Assembly: GCA_000719025.1 (NCBI GenBank)
Contig: JODP01000001.1
Coordinates: 620,001-684,000 of the forward strand
Length of the DNA: 64,000 nt
Direction of reading: 5' to 3'
Source of the DNA: Kineosporia aurantiaca JCM 3230
Lineage (GTDB): Bacteria; Actinomycetota; Actinomycetes; Actinomycetales; Kineosporiaceae
Shown here one piece after another: positions 1 through 8,605 of this stretch. The stretch's first letter is position 1. Every line of letters starts with the position of its first letter. The position numbers and the translations under genes were made by a program. The notes beneath the pieces are model-generated. The model did not search any database. It was not told the DNA's origin and saw only the letters and a program-made list of their open reading frames with translations.

Positions 1-22
1 TTCAATACAGTAGTGTATTCAA
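1..22. promoter_or_regulatory. Probable TetR operator (inverted repeat)
   Basis: TTCAATACA (1-9) and TGTATTCAA (14-22) are inverted with one mismatch around GTAG. It lies about 105 bp upstream of the tetR-type gene, an AT-rich patch in GC-rich DNA, as expected for an autoregulatory operator. A divergent target gene may lie left of the window. The assignment is inferred from shape and position. Confidence 0.6.
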
Positions 23-127
23 ACTGATCCCACCGCCCGGGCCACCCGGCGAGCTACTCGCGGGCAGCGCGGCCCGAGGCGGTCTGCGAGAGACTGGCCG
101 GACCGACCAGGAGGAGGCCGAAGAACC

Positions 128-784
128 TTGACGGTGACCCAGATGAACGTGGGGGACGACCGGGCCCCGCGGATCAGCCCGCGGCGCGCCGCCACCCGAC
201 AGCGCCTGCTGACCGCGGCCACCACGGTGATCGCCGAGCGCGGGGTCAACGGGGCCAGCGTCGAGGCCATCTGCGAGGAGGCCGGATTCACCCGGGGCGC
301 CTTCTACTCCAACTTCACCACCAAGGAAGACCTGCTCAACGCCCTGATGGACGCCCGGCACGAGGCCCTGCTGAACGGCATCCGCAGCACCCTCGAGCAG
401 GCCACCCAGGCCCCGGCCGGGGTGGACGTGGTCGACGACCTGGTCGAGAAGGTGCTGGCGGTGATCCCGACCGACCGGGAGTCCCACCTGATGGAGACCG
501 AGATCAACCTCTACATGATCCGCAACCCGGACCACGCGCCGCAGTTGCAGCAGGTCATGACCCCGTTCCGGGAGGAGCTGGCGCACCTGGTGATGGCCGG
601 GCTGGCCCGCGCCGGGCGCCGCCTGGCGGTCGGCACCGAGGACGCGGTGAGCGCGATCCACGCCGGCTACGAGACCGGGGCGACCCGGATGCTGATCGCC
701 ACCGCCGCCGGGGAGCCGGCGGACCCGAACACCTGCCGGCGAACCCTGGCCCTGGTGATCAAGGCGATCTCCGAACCGGTCTGA
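128..784 (+). CDS. TetR/AcrR family transcriptional regulator
   Basis: 218 residues, the normal TetR size. Residues about 20-65 form the DNA-binding domain: an ATRQRLLTAA helix, then VEAICEEAGFTRGAFYSNF, the characteristic TetR helix-turn-helix ending in the FYxxF recognition helix. The C-terminal half is the variable ligand-binding and dimerisation domain, so the ligand is unknown. The start used is TTG at 128; an in-frame ATG at 143 would remove only five residues. The palindrome at 1-22 is its likely operator. The next genes, DUF3311 and the symporter, lie 119 bp downstream and may be a separate unit. Confidence 0.9.
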   Translation: MTVTQMNVGDDRAPRISPRRAATRQRLLTAATTVIAERGVNGASVEAICEEAGFTRGAFYSNFTTKEDLLNALMDARHEALLNGIRSTLEQATQAPAGVDVVDDLVEKVLAVIPTDRESHLMETEINLYMIRNPDHAPQLQQVMTPFREELAHLVMAGLARAGRRLAVGTEDAVSAIHAGYETGATRMLIATAAGEPADPNTCRRTLALVIKAISEPV

Positions 785-903
785 GCCGGTTCGAGGCGAA
801 TTCGGTTTTACGCAGAGTCGTTGCCCGATAACCCTTGGCGGACAAACTGTGACCTGATAGACAGACCCTCGCCCTGCCCGTCCTCAGTGAGGGAGATCGG
901 ACG

Positions 904-1155
904 ATGACGTCCACGCCGTCTTCGCAGGATCCGCCGGAACGCCCGGCCGGTCCGGACCGTAAGCAGTCGGACGCCAGTTGGTGGAACTGGCTCCTCCTGG
1001 TCCCGATCGTCATCCCGCTGTGCACTCCGCTGTTCAACAGCACGACCCCGCGGTTCCTGGACTTCCCGCTGTTCTACTGGCTGCAACTGGCGTTCGTGCT
1101 GCTCGGCGTCGGCTGCACCGCCGTCGTCTACAACCGGACGAAGCGGAGGGACTGA
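904..1155 (+). CDS. DUF3311 family small membrane protein
   Basis: 83 residues with two predicted membrane helices (about 24-43, NWLLLVPIVIPLCTPLF, and 55-77, YWLQLAFVLLGVGCTAV). Small proteins of this kind are routinely encoded directly upstream of sodium:solute symporters of the monocarboxylate permease type, and here the symporter starts 3 bp after the stop. It is likely an accessory subunit or stability factor for that transporter; its biochemical role is not established. ATG start. Because the partner gene is frameshifted, this one may now be an orphan. Confidence 0.8.
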   Translation: MTSTPSSQDPPERPAGPDRKQSDASWWNWLLLVPIVIPLCTPLFNSTTPRFLDFPLFYWLQLAFVLLGVGCTAVVYNRTKRRD

Positions 1156-1158
1156 GCC

Positions 1159-2728
1159 ATGCCGCACGCCTCCGACCACGTGGTCGAGCTCGTCGTCTTC
1201 ACCCTGCTGTTCGCCCTGGTCTCGGTCATGGGCTTCGCGGCCGCCCGCTGGCGGCGCGCCGAATCGCTCGACCATCTGGACGAATGGGGTCTGGGCGGGC
1301 GCAGTTTCGGCACCTGGATCACCTGGTTCCTGCTCGGCGGTGACCTCTACACGGCCTACACCTTCGTCGCCGTGCCCGCCCTGGTCTTCGCCTCGGGCGC
1401 GATCGGCTTCTACGCCGTGCCCTACACGATCCTGATCTACCCGTTGGCGTTCCTGGTGATGACCCGGCTCTGGTCGGTCAGCTACCGGCACGGCTACGTG
1501 ACCCCGGCCGACTTCGTCCGCGGCCGCTTCGGCTCCCCCACCCTGGCCCTGCTGGTGGCGATCACCGGCATCGTCGCCACCATGCCGTACATCGCCCTGC
1601 AGCTGATCGGCATCCAGGCCGTGCTGAAGGTGATGGGCGTGACCGGGCACCTGCCGATCATCATCGCCTTCGCCATCCTGGCGGTGTACACCTACAGCTC
1701 CGGCCTGCGGGCCCCGGCGCTGATCGCGTTCGTCAAGGACACCCTGATCTACCTGGTGATCATCGTCGCCGTGATCGTGATCCCCTACAAGCTCGGCGGC
1801 TGGCACGCTGAACGCGAACAACCAGCTGCAGTACATCACCCTGGCCCTCGGATCGGCCCTGGCCCTGTTCCTCTACCCGCACTCGCTGACCAGCGTCCTG
1901 GCCGCGAAGAACCGGGACACGATCAAGAAGAACATGTCGGCCCTGCCGGCCTACAGCTTCCTGCTCGGGCTGATCGCGCTGCTGGGCTACATGGCCCTCG
2001 CGGCCGGGATCAAGCCGCTGGTCAGCGACGGCAAGGCGGACACGAACACGATCGTGCCGGCGCTGTTCGACCAGATGTTCCCCAACTGGTTCGCCGGCGT
2101 GGCCTATGCCGCGATCGGGATCGGGGCGCTGGTGCCGGCCTCGATCATGTCGATCGCGGCGGCCAACCTGTTCACCCGCAACATCTACAAGGAGTACCTC
2201 AAGCGCGACGCCACCCCGGCCCAGGAGGCCACCACCAGCAAGCTCGCCTCGTTGGTGGTGAAGATCGGGGCGGTCCTGGTGATCCTCCTCCTCGACCCGC
2301 AGTTCGCCATCGACCTGCAGCTGATCGGCGGCGTGCTGATCCTGCAGACGCTGCCCTCGGTCGCCCTCGGGGTGTACACCCGCTGGCTGCACCCCTGGGC
2401 CCTCAGCACCGGGCTGATCGCCGGTCTGGCGGTCGGGATCGGGATGCTCTACCAGATCCCCAACCCCAACAACGGCAAGGCGCACTTTGGTGGATCGGCC
2501 TACAAACTGTCCCTGGCCGGCCTCGACTCGGACAAGCAGATCTACGTCGGATTCGTCGCCGTCCTGGCGAACCTGCTGGTCGCGGTCGTGCTCACGGTGA
2601 TCTTGCGCCGGGCCGGGGCCCCCGAGCTCCCGGACGCCACCGAGGCCGGGGACTTCACCGTGGACCGCGCCCCGGACGCACCCCCACCGGCCGCGTCCGG
2701 CACCCCGGCGACGGTGGCGGGCGACTGA
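1159..2728 (+). pseudogene. Sodium:solute symporter (SSS family), frameshifted
   Basis: The product resembles monocarboxylate/acetate-type sodium symporters in two frames. Frame 1 from ATG 1159 covers the N-terminal helices through VIVIPYKLGGW (to about 1803). The reading then continues in frame 2 from about 1808 (TLNANNQLQYITLALGSAL, then YPHSLTSVLAAKNRD) to the stop at 2728. Related symporters carry a loop of roughly 20-30 residues between these parts, so the break looks like a small deletion that also shifted the frame, not a single-base slip. Frame 1 alone would give a nonsense Arg/Pro-rich tail to 2751. The gene may be inactive, or the assembly may be wrong here. It follows DUF3311 in the same unit. 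Confidence 0.8.
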
Positions 2729-2766
2729 GGCCGCCCCCATACGGTGCGTGATGGGCTAAAGCCGCA

Positions 2767-2817
2767 GCACAACGCGGGCCCGAGAACAAACTCCGTTCTC
2801 CGGGGCCCGCGTTGTGC
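2767..2817 (+). terminator. Strong hairpin terminator after the symporter
   Basis: GCACAACGCGGGCC at the left is matched by its exact complement GGCCCGCGTTGTGC at 2804-2817, with GAGAAC/GTTCTC extending the stem to about 20 bp. There is no long T run. It sits between the symporter stop and the helicase start and probably ends the upstream unit. Confidence 0.75.
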
Positions 2818-2850
2818 AGGAACCCGTCCGGCTCCGTAGATTGGTGGACG

Positions 2851-4677
2851 ATGAACACCGATCCAGCCGCCCGGGACGATCTCCCCGACCCCGAGGGCGC
2901 CCCCGAAACCCCCGACGGGCCGCCCGTCGACGATGAGCCCGAAGAAGCTCACCAGCCGACGTTCGCCGACCTCGGGATCGACGAGCGCGTCCTGCGGGCC
3001 CTCAGCGACGTCGGCTACGAGATGCCGTCGCCGATCCAGGCCGCCGCCATTCCCCCGCTGATGCAGGGCCGTCACCTGGTCGGCCTGGCCCAGACCGGGA
3101 CCGGGAAGACCGCGGCCTTCGCCCTGCCCGTGCTCAGCCGGATCGACCTGACCCAGCGGGCTCCGCAGGCCCTGGTGCTGGCCCCCACCCGGGAACTGGC
3201 GCTGCAGGTGGCCGAGGCCTTCGGCCGCTACTCCCACCACATCCCCGGCCTGAACGTGCTGCCGATCTACGGCGGGCAGAGCTACGGCGTGCAGCTGGCC
3301 GGCCTCAAGCGCGGCGCGCACATCGTCGTCGGTACCCCCGGACGGGTGATCGACCACCTGGAGAAGCGCACCCTCGACCTGTCCCAGCTGAAGTACCTGG
3401 TGCTGGACGAGGCCGACGAGATGCTCCAGATGGGTTTCCAGGAGGACGTCGAGACGATCCTGGCGACCACTCCGGACGACAAGCAGGTGGCGCTGTTCTC
3501 GGCCACCATGCCGCCGCAGATCCGCCGGATCTCCAAGCGCTACCTCACCGACGCCGCCGAGATCACCGTGGCCAACCGCACGGTGACGTCGATCAACACC
3601 CGGCAGCGCTACATCTTCGTGGGGCACCAGCAGAAGCTGGACGCCCTCACCCGGGTCCTCGAGGTCGAGGACTTCGAGGCGATGATCATCTTCGTCCGCA
3701 CCAAGCAGGCCACCGAGGAACTGGCCGAGCGGCTGCGGGCGCGCGGCTTCTCCGCCGCCGCGATCAACGGTGACCTCGCCCAGCAGCAGCGCGAGCGGAC
3801 GATCGGCCAGCTCAAGTCCGGTCAGCTGGACATCCTGGTGGCCACCGACGTGGCCGCCCGGGGGCTGGACGTCGAGCGGATCACCCACGTGGTCAACTTC
3901 GACATCCCGCACGACAGCGAGTCGTACGTGCACCGGATCGGCCGCACCGGCCGGGCCGGGCGCTCCGGCGAGGCGCTGCTCTTCGTCACCCCGCGGGAGA
4001 AGCGGCTGCTCGGCTCGATCGAGCGGGCCACCCGCTCGACGATCGAGGAGATGCCGCTGCCGACGGCGGACGACGTCAACTCGACCCGGGTGACCAAGTT
4101 CACCGACTCGATCAAGGCCAACCTGGACAGCCCGGAGGCGGCCGTCTTCCGCCGGCTGATCGAGGAGTTCATTTCCGAGCACGACGTGCCGGCCGCCGAC
4201 GTGGCCGCCGCCCTGGCCGTGATCGCGCAGGACGGCAAGGCCTTCCTGCTCCCGCCCGACCCGCCGCCGTCGGCCCGCCGGCCCACGCGCGAACCGGCCG
4301 GTGCTCGTGACCGGAACGGCCGGCCGGCCCCACGTGTGGCCGGACCGCGTCGCCCCCGGGGCGACGTGCCCCTGGCCACGTACCGGATCGCCGTCGGCCG
4401 TCGGCACCGGGTGCAGCCCGGCGCCATCGTCGGGGCGATCGCCAACGAGGGTGGCCTGGGCCGGTCCGACTTCGGGCACATCGACATCCAGGCCGACCAC
4501 ACCCTGGTCGAACTGCCCGCGAACCTCTCGCGGGAGACCGTCGAGGCGCTCACCCAGACCCGGATCTCGGGCAAGCTGATCCAGCTGACCAAGACCGACG
4601 GGCCGCCGCCGCAGCGCACCCGGCCCGGGGGTCCGGACAATCGCAAGCAGTTCCGGAAGTCCTACCCCAGCACCTAG
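2851..4677 (+). CDS. deaD: DEAD-box ATP-dependent RNA helicase, DeaD/CsdA type
   Basis: 608 residues. It unwinds RNA duplexes using ATP in ribosome assembly or cold adaptation. All family motifs are visible: Q motif (TFADLGI ... PSPIQ, from about residue 37), motif I AQTGTGKT (about 85), PTRELA, DEAD in VLDEADEM (about 188), SAT in LFSATMP (about 220), and motif VI HRIGRTGRAGR (about 365). The C-terminal stretch (about 500-580, YRIAVGRRHRVQPGAIVGAI ... DHTLVELP) is a DbpA-type RNA-binding domain, which separates DeaD from short RhlE-like proteins. The N-terminus is an acidic linker. ATG 2851 is preferred; a TTG at 2812 overlaps the terminator hairpin. It is monocistronic by appearance. Confidence 0.93.
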   Translation: MNTDPAARDDLPDPEGAPETPDGPPVDDEPEEAHQPTFADLGIDERVLRALSDVGYEMPSPIQAAAIPPLMQGRHLVGLAQTGTGKTAAFALPVLSRIDLTQRAPQALVLAPTRELALQVAEAFGRYSHHIPGLNVLPIYGGQSYGVQLAGLKRGAHIVVGTPGRVIDHLEKRTLDLSQLKYLVLDEADEMLQMGFQEDVETILATTPDDKQVALFSATMPPQIRRISKRYLTDAAEITVANRTVTSINTRQRYIFVGHQQKLDALTRVLEVEDFEAMIIFVRTKQATEELAERLRARGFSAAAINGDLAQQQRERTIGQLKSGQLDILVATDVAARGLDVERITHVVNFDIPHDSESYVHRIGRTGRAGRSGEALLFVTPREKRLLGSIERATRSTIEEMPLPTADDVNSTRVTKFTDSIKANLDSPEAAVFRRLIEEFISEHDVPAADVAAALAVIAQDGKAFLLPPDPPPSARRPTREPAGARDRNGRPAPRVAGPRRPRGDVPLATYRIAVGRRHRVQPGAIVGAIANEGGLGRSDFGHIDIQADHTLVELPANLSRETVEALTQTRISGKLIQLTKTDGPPPQRTRPGGPDNRKQFRKSYPST

Positions 4678-4713
4678 GTAAAGCCGCAGGGGCCGGTCGC
4701 CGAACTAACCTCG

Positions 4714-5898
4714 GTGGCGACCGGCATCCCTGACGCTCCCCCGCTGGTGGCCTTCGGCCGGCAACTGACCGGCCTGGTTCCGTTGCTGACGCTGGTCACC
4801 CGCCTGCGCTGGCTGCTCTGCGGGGTCGGCGCCCTGCAGTCCTGTGCCCCGATGCTCAATTCCGGGGTCCAGCCGGGCGACCTGATCCGGTTCTCGGCGG
4901 CCGGCGGCTGGATCGTGAGCGGTCGGCTGGACGACGTCTACGCCAGCTCCTGGATGCAGGCCGGCCCGCTGGAACTGCTCGCCAGCTGGGTTCTCTTCCC
5001 GTTCGGATACCAGCACCGAGCCGAATACGTGACCGCCGGCCTGTTCGGGCAGACCGGGCTGCGCCTGATCGTCGGGGCCGCTCTCGTGGCCGGGGCGATG
5101 CTCCTGGTCCGGTACCTGCGCTCGGTGCACGGCGAGACGCCGTCCGCCTCGATGGAGCTCCTGGCCGGACTGACCACCGTGCTGGTCGGTGTCCCCTATC
5201 ACTTCTGGACGGGTGGTCATCTGGCCCAGACCGGGATCCCGCTCACCTGGATCCTCGGCGCCTCTCAGATCGTCCGGGGCCGCACCCGGCTCGGCGGTCT
5301 GGTGATCGGCCTGTCCGCGGCCTGGGAACCCTGGGGCGTCCTCACCGCGGGCGTGCTGCTCGCCGAGCGCCGCCCGACCCGGCTGCTGCTGGGCTGCGCT
5401 GCCCTCGCGGCCGGCGCCCTGGCCGGTTACCTGCCTTTTCTCGCCTCCGGCCAGTTCGCCATGTTCGGTCTGGACTGGGCGATCCTGCCGAACACCCTGG
5501 TCGCCCGGATCTTCCCACACACCGACGAGTTCGGCTGGCCGCTGCGCCTGCTCCAGGGTACGGCCGCCGGGCTGGCCGGAGCGGTAACGGCCGGGGTCCT
5601 GGGTCGCCGTCGGGACCTGATCTGGCTCGGACCGCTGGCCGTCCTGGTGGTCCGCCTGCTCCTCGACCCGCTGCTCCTTTCCTACTACTGGGAGCCCTTC
5701 CTGATCGCCGTCCCGATCGGTGTAGGTCTACTGCACCAAGGGTGCTCCCCGGTCCGGGTCGCCCTGGCCGCCGGTGTCACCGCGGTCCCGCTGATCCGTT
5801 TCCGCTCCGGCCTGGACCACGACCTCCTGCTCCTGTCCGGGGCCCTGGTCCTGATCGCCGCGCTGATGGTCGTGCTCAGGCAGGAGGAGCATGACTGA
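4714..5898 (+). CDS. Multi-pass membrane protein, GT-C/GT87-like (paralogue 1)
   Basis: 394 residues with about 8-10 hydrophobic segments and no confident family. It is closely related to the next gene: both share an RLRWxLCxVGAL opening, a VYxxSxMQxGPLELLAxW block, HLAQxGxPLxWI, AWEPWGxLxAGxLLAERxP and the closing block RRRDLxWLGPLAVxLVRLLLDPL. The overall layout, with an acidic residue in the first large loop (about residue 50) and many TM helices, recalls GT-C integral membrane glycosyltransferases such as mannosyltransferase-like GT87, but that is inference only. Start is GTG 4714. The downstream gene overlaps it by 8 bp, so the pair is translationally coupled. Confidence 0.75.
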   Translation: MATGIPDAPPLVAFGRQLTGLVPLLTLVTRLRWLLCGVGALQSCAPMLNSGVQPGDLIRFSAAGGWIVSGRLDDVYASSWMQAGPLELLASWVLFPFGYQHRAEYVTAGLFGQTGLRLIVGAALVAGAMLLVRYLRSVHGETPSASMELLAGLTTVLVGVPYHFWTGGHLAQTGIPLTWILGASQIVRGRTRLGGLVIGLSAAWEPWGVLTAGVLLAERRPTRLLLGCAALAAGALAGYLPFLASGQFAMFGLDWAILPNTLVARIFPHTDEFGWPLRLLQGTAAGLAGAVTAGVLGRRRDLIWLGPLAVLVVRLLLDPLLLSYYWEPFLIAVPIGVGLLHQGCSPVRVALAAGVTAVPLIRFRSGLDHDLLLLSGALVLIAALMVVLRQEEHD

Positions 5899-7198
5899 AC
5901 CGCCCTTGGCTGGAATTGGCCGCTCTCTCAGCGGTTTCGCCCCTCTGGTGGCGTCCGCGGTGCGCCTTCGCTGGTGGCTGTGCTTGGTCGGGGCCCTGGA
6001 GGCCGGGTTGATGCGGAGCCCGCAGACCTTCGACTCGGCGGCCTTCGCCGAAGCCGGCGGCCAGATCCTGCGTGGCCATCCGGCCCAGGTCTACAGCACC
6101 TCGTTCATGCAGGGTGGACCGCTGGAACTCCTCGCCACCTGGGCCCTGTTCCCTTTCTGCCATCAGCATCAGGCGGCCTACCAGGCCTGGCACACCGGGG
6201 ACTGGCTCGGCCTGCGGCTGGTCGGCGGCGCCGTGCTGACGGGCGGAATGATGCTGCTCGTGCGGCATTTACGAAAGCTGCACGGCCTGCCCACTTCGCC
6301 GGCAACGGAGCTCGCCGCCGGTGTGGCCCTCCTCTTCCTGGCCCTGCCCAACCGGTTCTGGGCCGGCGGCCACCTGGCCCAGCTCGGCGCCCCGCTGTTC
6401 TGGATCTTTGCGACCAGCCTGCTGATTCGGGGGCACAGCGGGAAAGCCGCGGTGCTGATCGGGCTTTCCACCGCCTGGGAACCCTGGGGGCTGCTACCGG
6501 CCGGCCTGCTGCTGGCCGAACGCCACCCCCAACGGCTGGTCCGGGCCTGTGCCCTGTTCGCCGTCGCCGCCGTCGGCCCCTATCTGCCGTTCGTCGCCAC
6601 CGGCCACTTCGCCATGTTCGAGCTGCGCTGGGTGGTCGTCCACGACACGCCGTACGGCCAGCTCTTCCCCCACCAGGACCAGTTCGGCTGGGCGCCCCGG
6701 CTGCTGCAGGGCTTCGGGGCGGGACTGGCCGGGTGCGCCGCCGCGCGGGCGCTGGGTCGCCGTCGCGATCTGGTTTGGCTCGGACCGCTCGCCGTGGTGC
6801 TGGTCCGACTCCTGCTGGACCCGCTCGACATGGAGTACTACTGGCAACCGGTGATCATCCTGGTCGTGGTCGGAATCGGCCTGCTCCACGAGCAGTGCTC
6901 ACCGACCCGGTTGTTCCTGACGCTTGCCCTCCTCGCCCCACCCACGATCCAACTGCACCGCGCCTATCCCTGGCCGAACACCGGCTACCAACTGCTGATC
7001 GCCCTGGCGCTGCTGATCGCCCTGATTCACCGGATCCGCAGGTCAGCCGGCGGTCCAGACCACCTCGTCGCCGGTCACCTCGAACCGGGGCATCACCCGG
7101 TGGATCTTCCTCTCGGCGGCGAGCACGGCGGCCACCGACCGGTAGCGCGCCAGCTCGGTGAGAGCGGCCTGCGTCGGCCGCATCAGACCGATCCCTGA
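5891..7198 (+). CDS. Multi-pass membrane protein, GT-C/GT87-like (paralogue 2)
   Basis: 435 residues, a tandem paralogue of the preceding gene with the same blocks in the same order. Compared with paralogue 1 the protein should end near residue 383 (after LIALIHRIRR). Instead the frame stays open another 50 or so residues (GGPDHLVAGHLEPGHH...), which is exactly the antisense of the 3' end of the NUDIX gene on the other strand. This tail is therefore a read-on extension, not a domain. The start ATG at 5891 overlaps the upstream stop. The function is unknown; the pair may act as a heterodimer or as isozymes. Confidence 0.75.
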   Translation: MTEPPLAGIGRSLSGFAPLVASAVRLRWWLCLVGALEAGLMRSPQTFDSAAFAEAGGQILRGHPAQVYSTSFMQGGPLELLATWALFPFCHQHQAAYQAWHTGDWLGLRLVGGAVLTGGMMLLVRHLRKLHGLPTSPATELAAGVALLFLALPNRFWAGGHLAQLGAPLFWIFATSLLIRGHSGKAAVLIGLSTAWEPWGLLPAGLLLAERHPQRLVRACALFAVAAVGPYLPFVATGHFAMFELRWVVVHDTPYGQLFPHQDQFGWAPRLLQGFGAGLAGCAAARALGRRRDLVWLGPLAVVLVRLLLDPLDMEYYWQPVIILVVVGIGLLHEQCSPTRLFLTLALLAPPTIQLHRAYPWPNTGYQLLIALALLIALIHRIRRSAGGPDHLVAGHLEPGHHPVDLPLGGEHGGHRPVARQLGESGLRRPHQTDP

Positions 7199-7828
7199 GG
7201 CCTGCGCGTCAGCTGGGGTGACCCAGACCCGTCGATCGGCCTCGGTGCCCACCTCACGCGGCTCCTGGCCCGACGGCAGCGCGGCGACGAAGAACCGGGT
7301 GTCGTAGCGGCGTGGGGAGAGTTCCGGGGTGACCCAGTGCTGGAGCGGCGCGAGCAGATCGGCCCGTAGAGCCAGGTGGTGCCGGGCGAGCAGGGCGGCC
7401 AGGGAGAGCCGGCCGGCCTCCAGATCGGCCCTCTCCGTCTCCGTCACCGGTGCGGGGCGTCCGTCCTCAATGAGTGACGCTGCGAGCAACACCCCTGATT
7501 CCTCGAACGTCTCCCGCACCGCGGCCCGAACCAGGCAAGCCGCGGTGACCGCGTCCGTCCCCAGTTGGTCGGCCCACTCCTCGGGCGCCGGGCCGATCCA
7601 CCCCTCAGGCGACCCCTCCGCGTCCTTCGGGTCGACCGAGCCTCCCGGGAAGACGTACAGGCCGGCCGCGAAGGCCATGTTCGGCACGCGTCGCAGCAGG
7701 TAGACCTCAAGGTTCACGTCGGTGTCACGGATCAGGGCGACCGTGGAGGCCGGGCGGGCCGGGGCCGGTTCCAGATCACCGGCCTGTAACAACCTGGCAC
7801 GATGGAGTAGCTCCGCGTCCCCGTCCAT
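7043..7828 (-). CDS. NUDIX hydrolase
   Basis: 261 residues. It is likely to hydrolyse a nucleoside diphosphate-linked or CoA-type substrate. The NUDIX box is split by an insert: YVFPGGSVD (about residue 47) starts it, and after about 40 residues comes RAAVRETFEESGVLL with the catalytic RExxEE Mg-binding helix. Such long insertions are typical of the NUDT19/RP2p-like subgroup common in actinobacteria. ATG at 7828 is chosen; the longer frame upstream has no supporting start and runs into queE on the other strand. Its 3' end overlaps the paralogue 2 gene convergently by 156 bp. It is divergent from queE, 43 bp away. Confidence 0.88.
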   Translation of the reverse strand: MDGDAELLHRARLLQAGDLEPAPARPASTVALIRDTDVNLEVYLLRRVPNMAFAAGLYVFPGGSVDPKDAEGSPEGWIGPAPEEWADQLGTDAVTAACLVRAAVRETFEESGVLLAASLIEDGRPAPVTETERADLEAGRLSLAALLARHHLALRADLLAPLQHWVTPELSPRRYDTRFFVAALPSGQEPREVGTEADRRVWVTPADAQASGIGLMRPTQAALTELARYRSVAAVLAAERKIHRVMPRFEVTGDEVVWTAG

Positions 7829-7871
7829 CGCAGCATGGTGACATGAGGACCGGTCACGAGGGGGAGCACGG

Positions 7872-8582
7872 ATGACCGAAGGCACCCCCGGCAGCCCCCG
7901 GCTGACCGTGGCCGGAGTGGTCGGCCCGGTCATCCACGGCCAGGGCGCGGCCTCCGGGCGCCGCTGCTCGGTGATCCAGCTGGGCGGCTGCAACCTCACC
8001 TGCACCTGGTGCGACTCGGCCTTCACCTGGGACAACAGCCGCTTCGACCTGAGCCGCGAGCTGGCCAACTGGACCGTCCCGCAGATCGTCCGGCAGGCGC
8101 TGCTGTGCGAGCCGGCGGCCATCGTGATCTCCGGCGGGGAGCCGCTGATGCAGCAGAACAACCCGGCCTGGCCGAATCTGCTGGCCGCGCTGGCCGCGCA
8201 CGAGATCGGGCTGGAGACCAACGGGACGATCGTCCCGAGCACCCAGACCCTGCGCGGAGTGAGCTGGATCACCGTCTCGCCCAAGCTGGCCCACGCCGGC
8301 GACCCGGCCTGGGCCCGGATCAACGGCGACGTGCTGGTCCGCTGGGGTCACCTGGCCCAGCGGATGGACATCGACTTCTCCTTCGTGGTGCGTGACGTGG
8401 ACGACATCGCCACCGTGAGCACCCTGGTCGCGGTGCACGGCCTGCCGCTCTCCCGGGTCTGGATCAGCCCCGAAGGCACTGTTCCCTCCGTGGTTCTGGG
8501 CCGATTGCAGCGGATTGCCGGGGCCGCGCTGGCCGCCGGGTTCAACGTTTCTCCTCGGCTGAACGCGCTTGTCGTGGAGTGA
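7872..8582 (+). CDS. queE: 7-carboxy-7-deazaguanine synthase-like radical SAM protein (QueE)
   Basis: 236 residues. QueE converts 6-carboxytetrahydropterin to 7-carboxy-7-deazaguanine on the way to preQ0. Family features: PVIHGQGAASGRRCSVIQLG at the N-terminus, then the [4Fe-4S] motif CNLTCTWCD with the CxxxCxxC spacing (about residues 42-49), and the SAM-binding ISGGEPLMQ (about 94). A strong ribosome site (GGGGGAG) precedes ATG 7872. No queC, queD, folE or queF lies nearby, so the pathway partners must be elsewhere or the enzyme serves another 7-deazapurine route. The next gene starts 23 bp downstream. Confidence 0.85.
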   Translation: MTEGTPGSPRLTVAGVVGPVIHGQGAASGRRCSVIQLGGCNLTCTWCDSAFTWDNSRFDLSRELANWTVPQIVRQALLCEPAAIVISGGEPLMQQNNPAWPNLLAALAAHEIGLETNGTIVPSTQTLRGVSWITVSPKLAHAGDPAWARINGDVLVRWGHLAQRMDIDFSFVVRDVDDIATVSTLVAVHGLPLSRVWISPEGTVPSVVLGRLQRIAGAALAAGFNVSPRLNALVVE

Positions 8583-8605
8583 GCACCCCGTGGTGGAATG
8601 CCTGA

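Noticed and set aside
2542..4500. 652-residue minus-strand frame over the helicase
   Set aside because: Mirror of the helicase coding sequence; no motifs.
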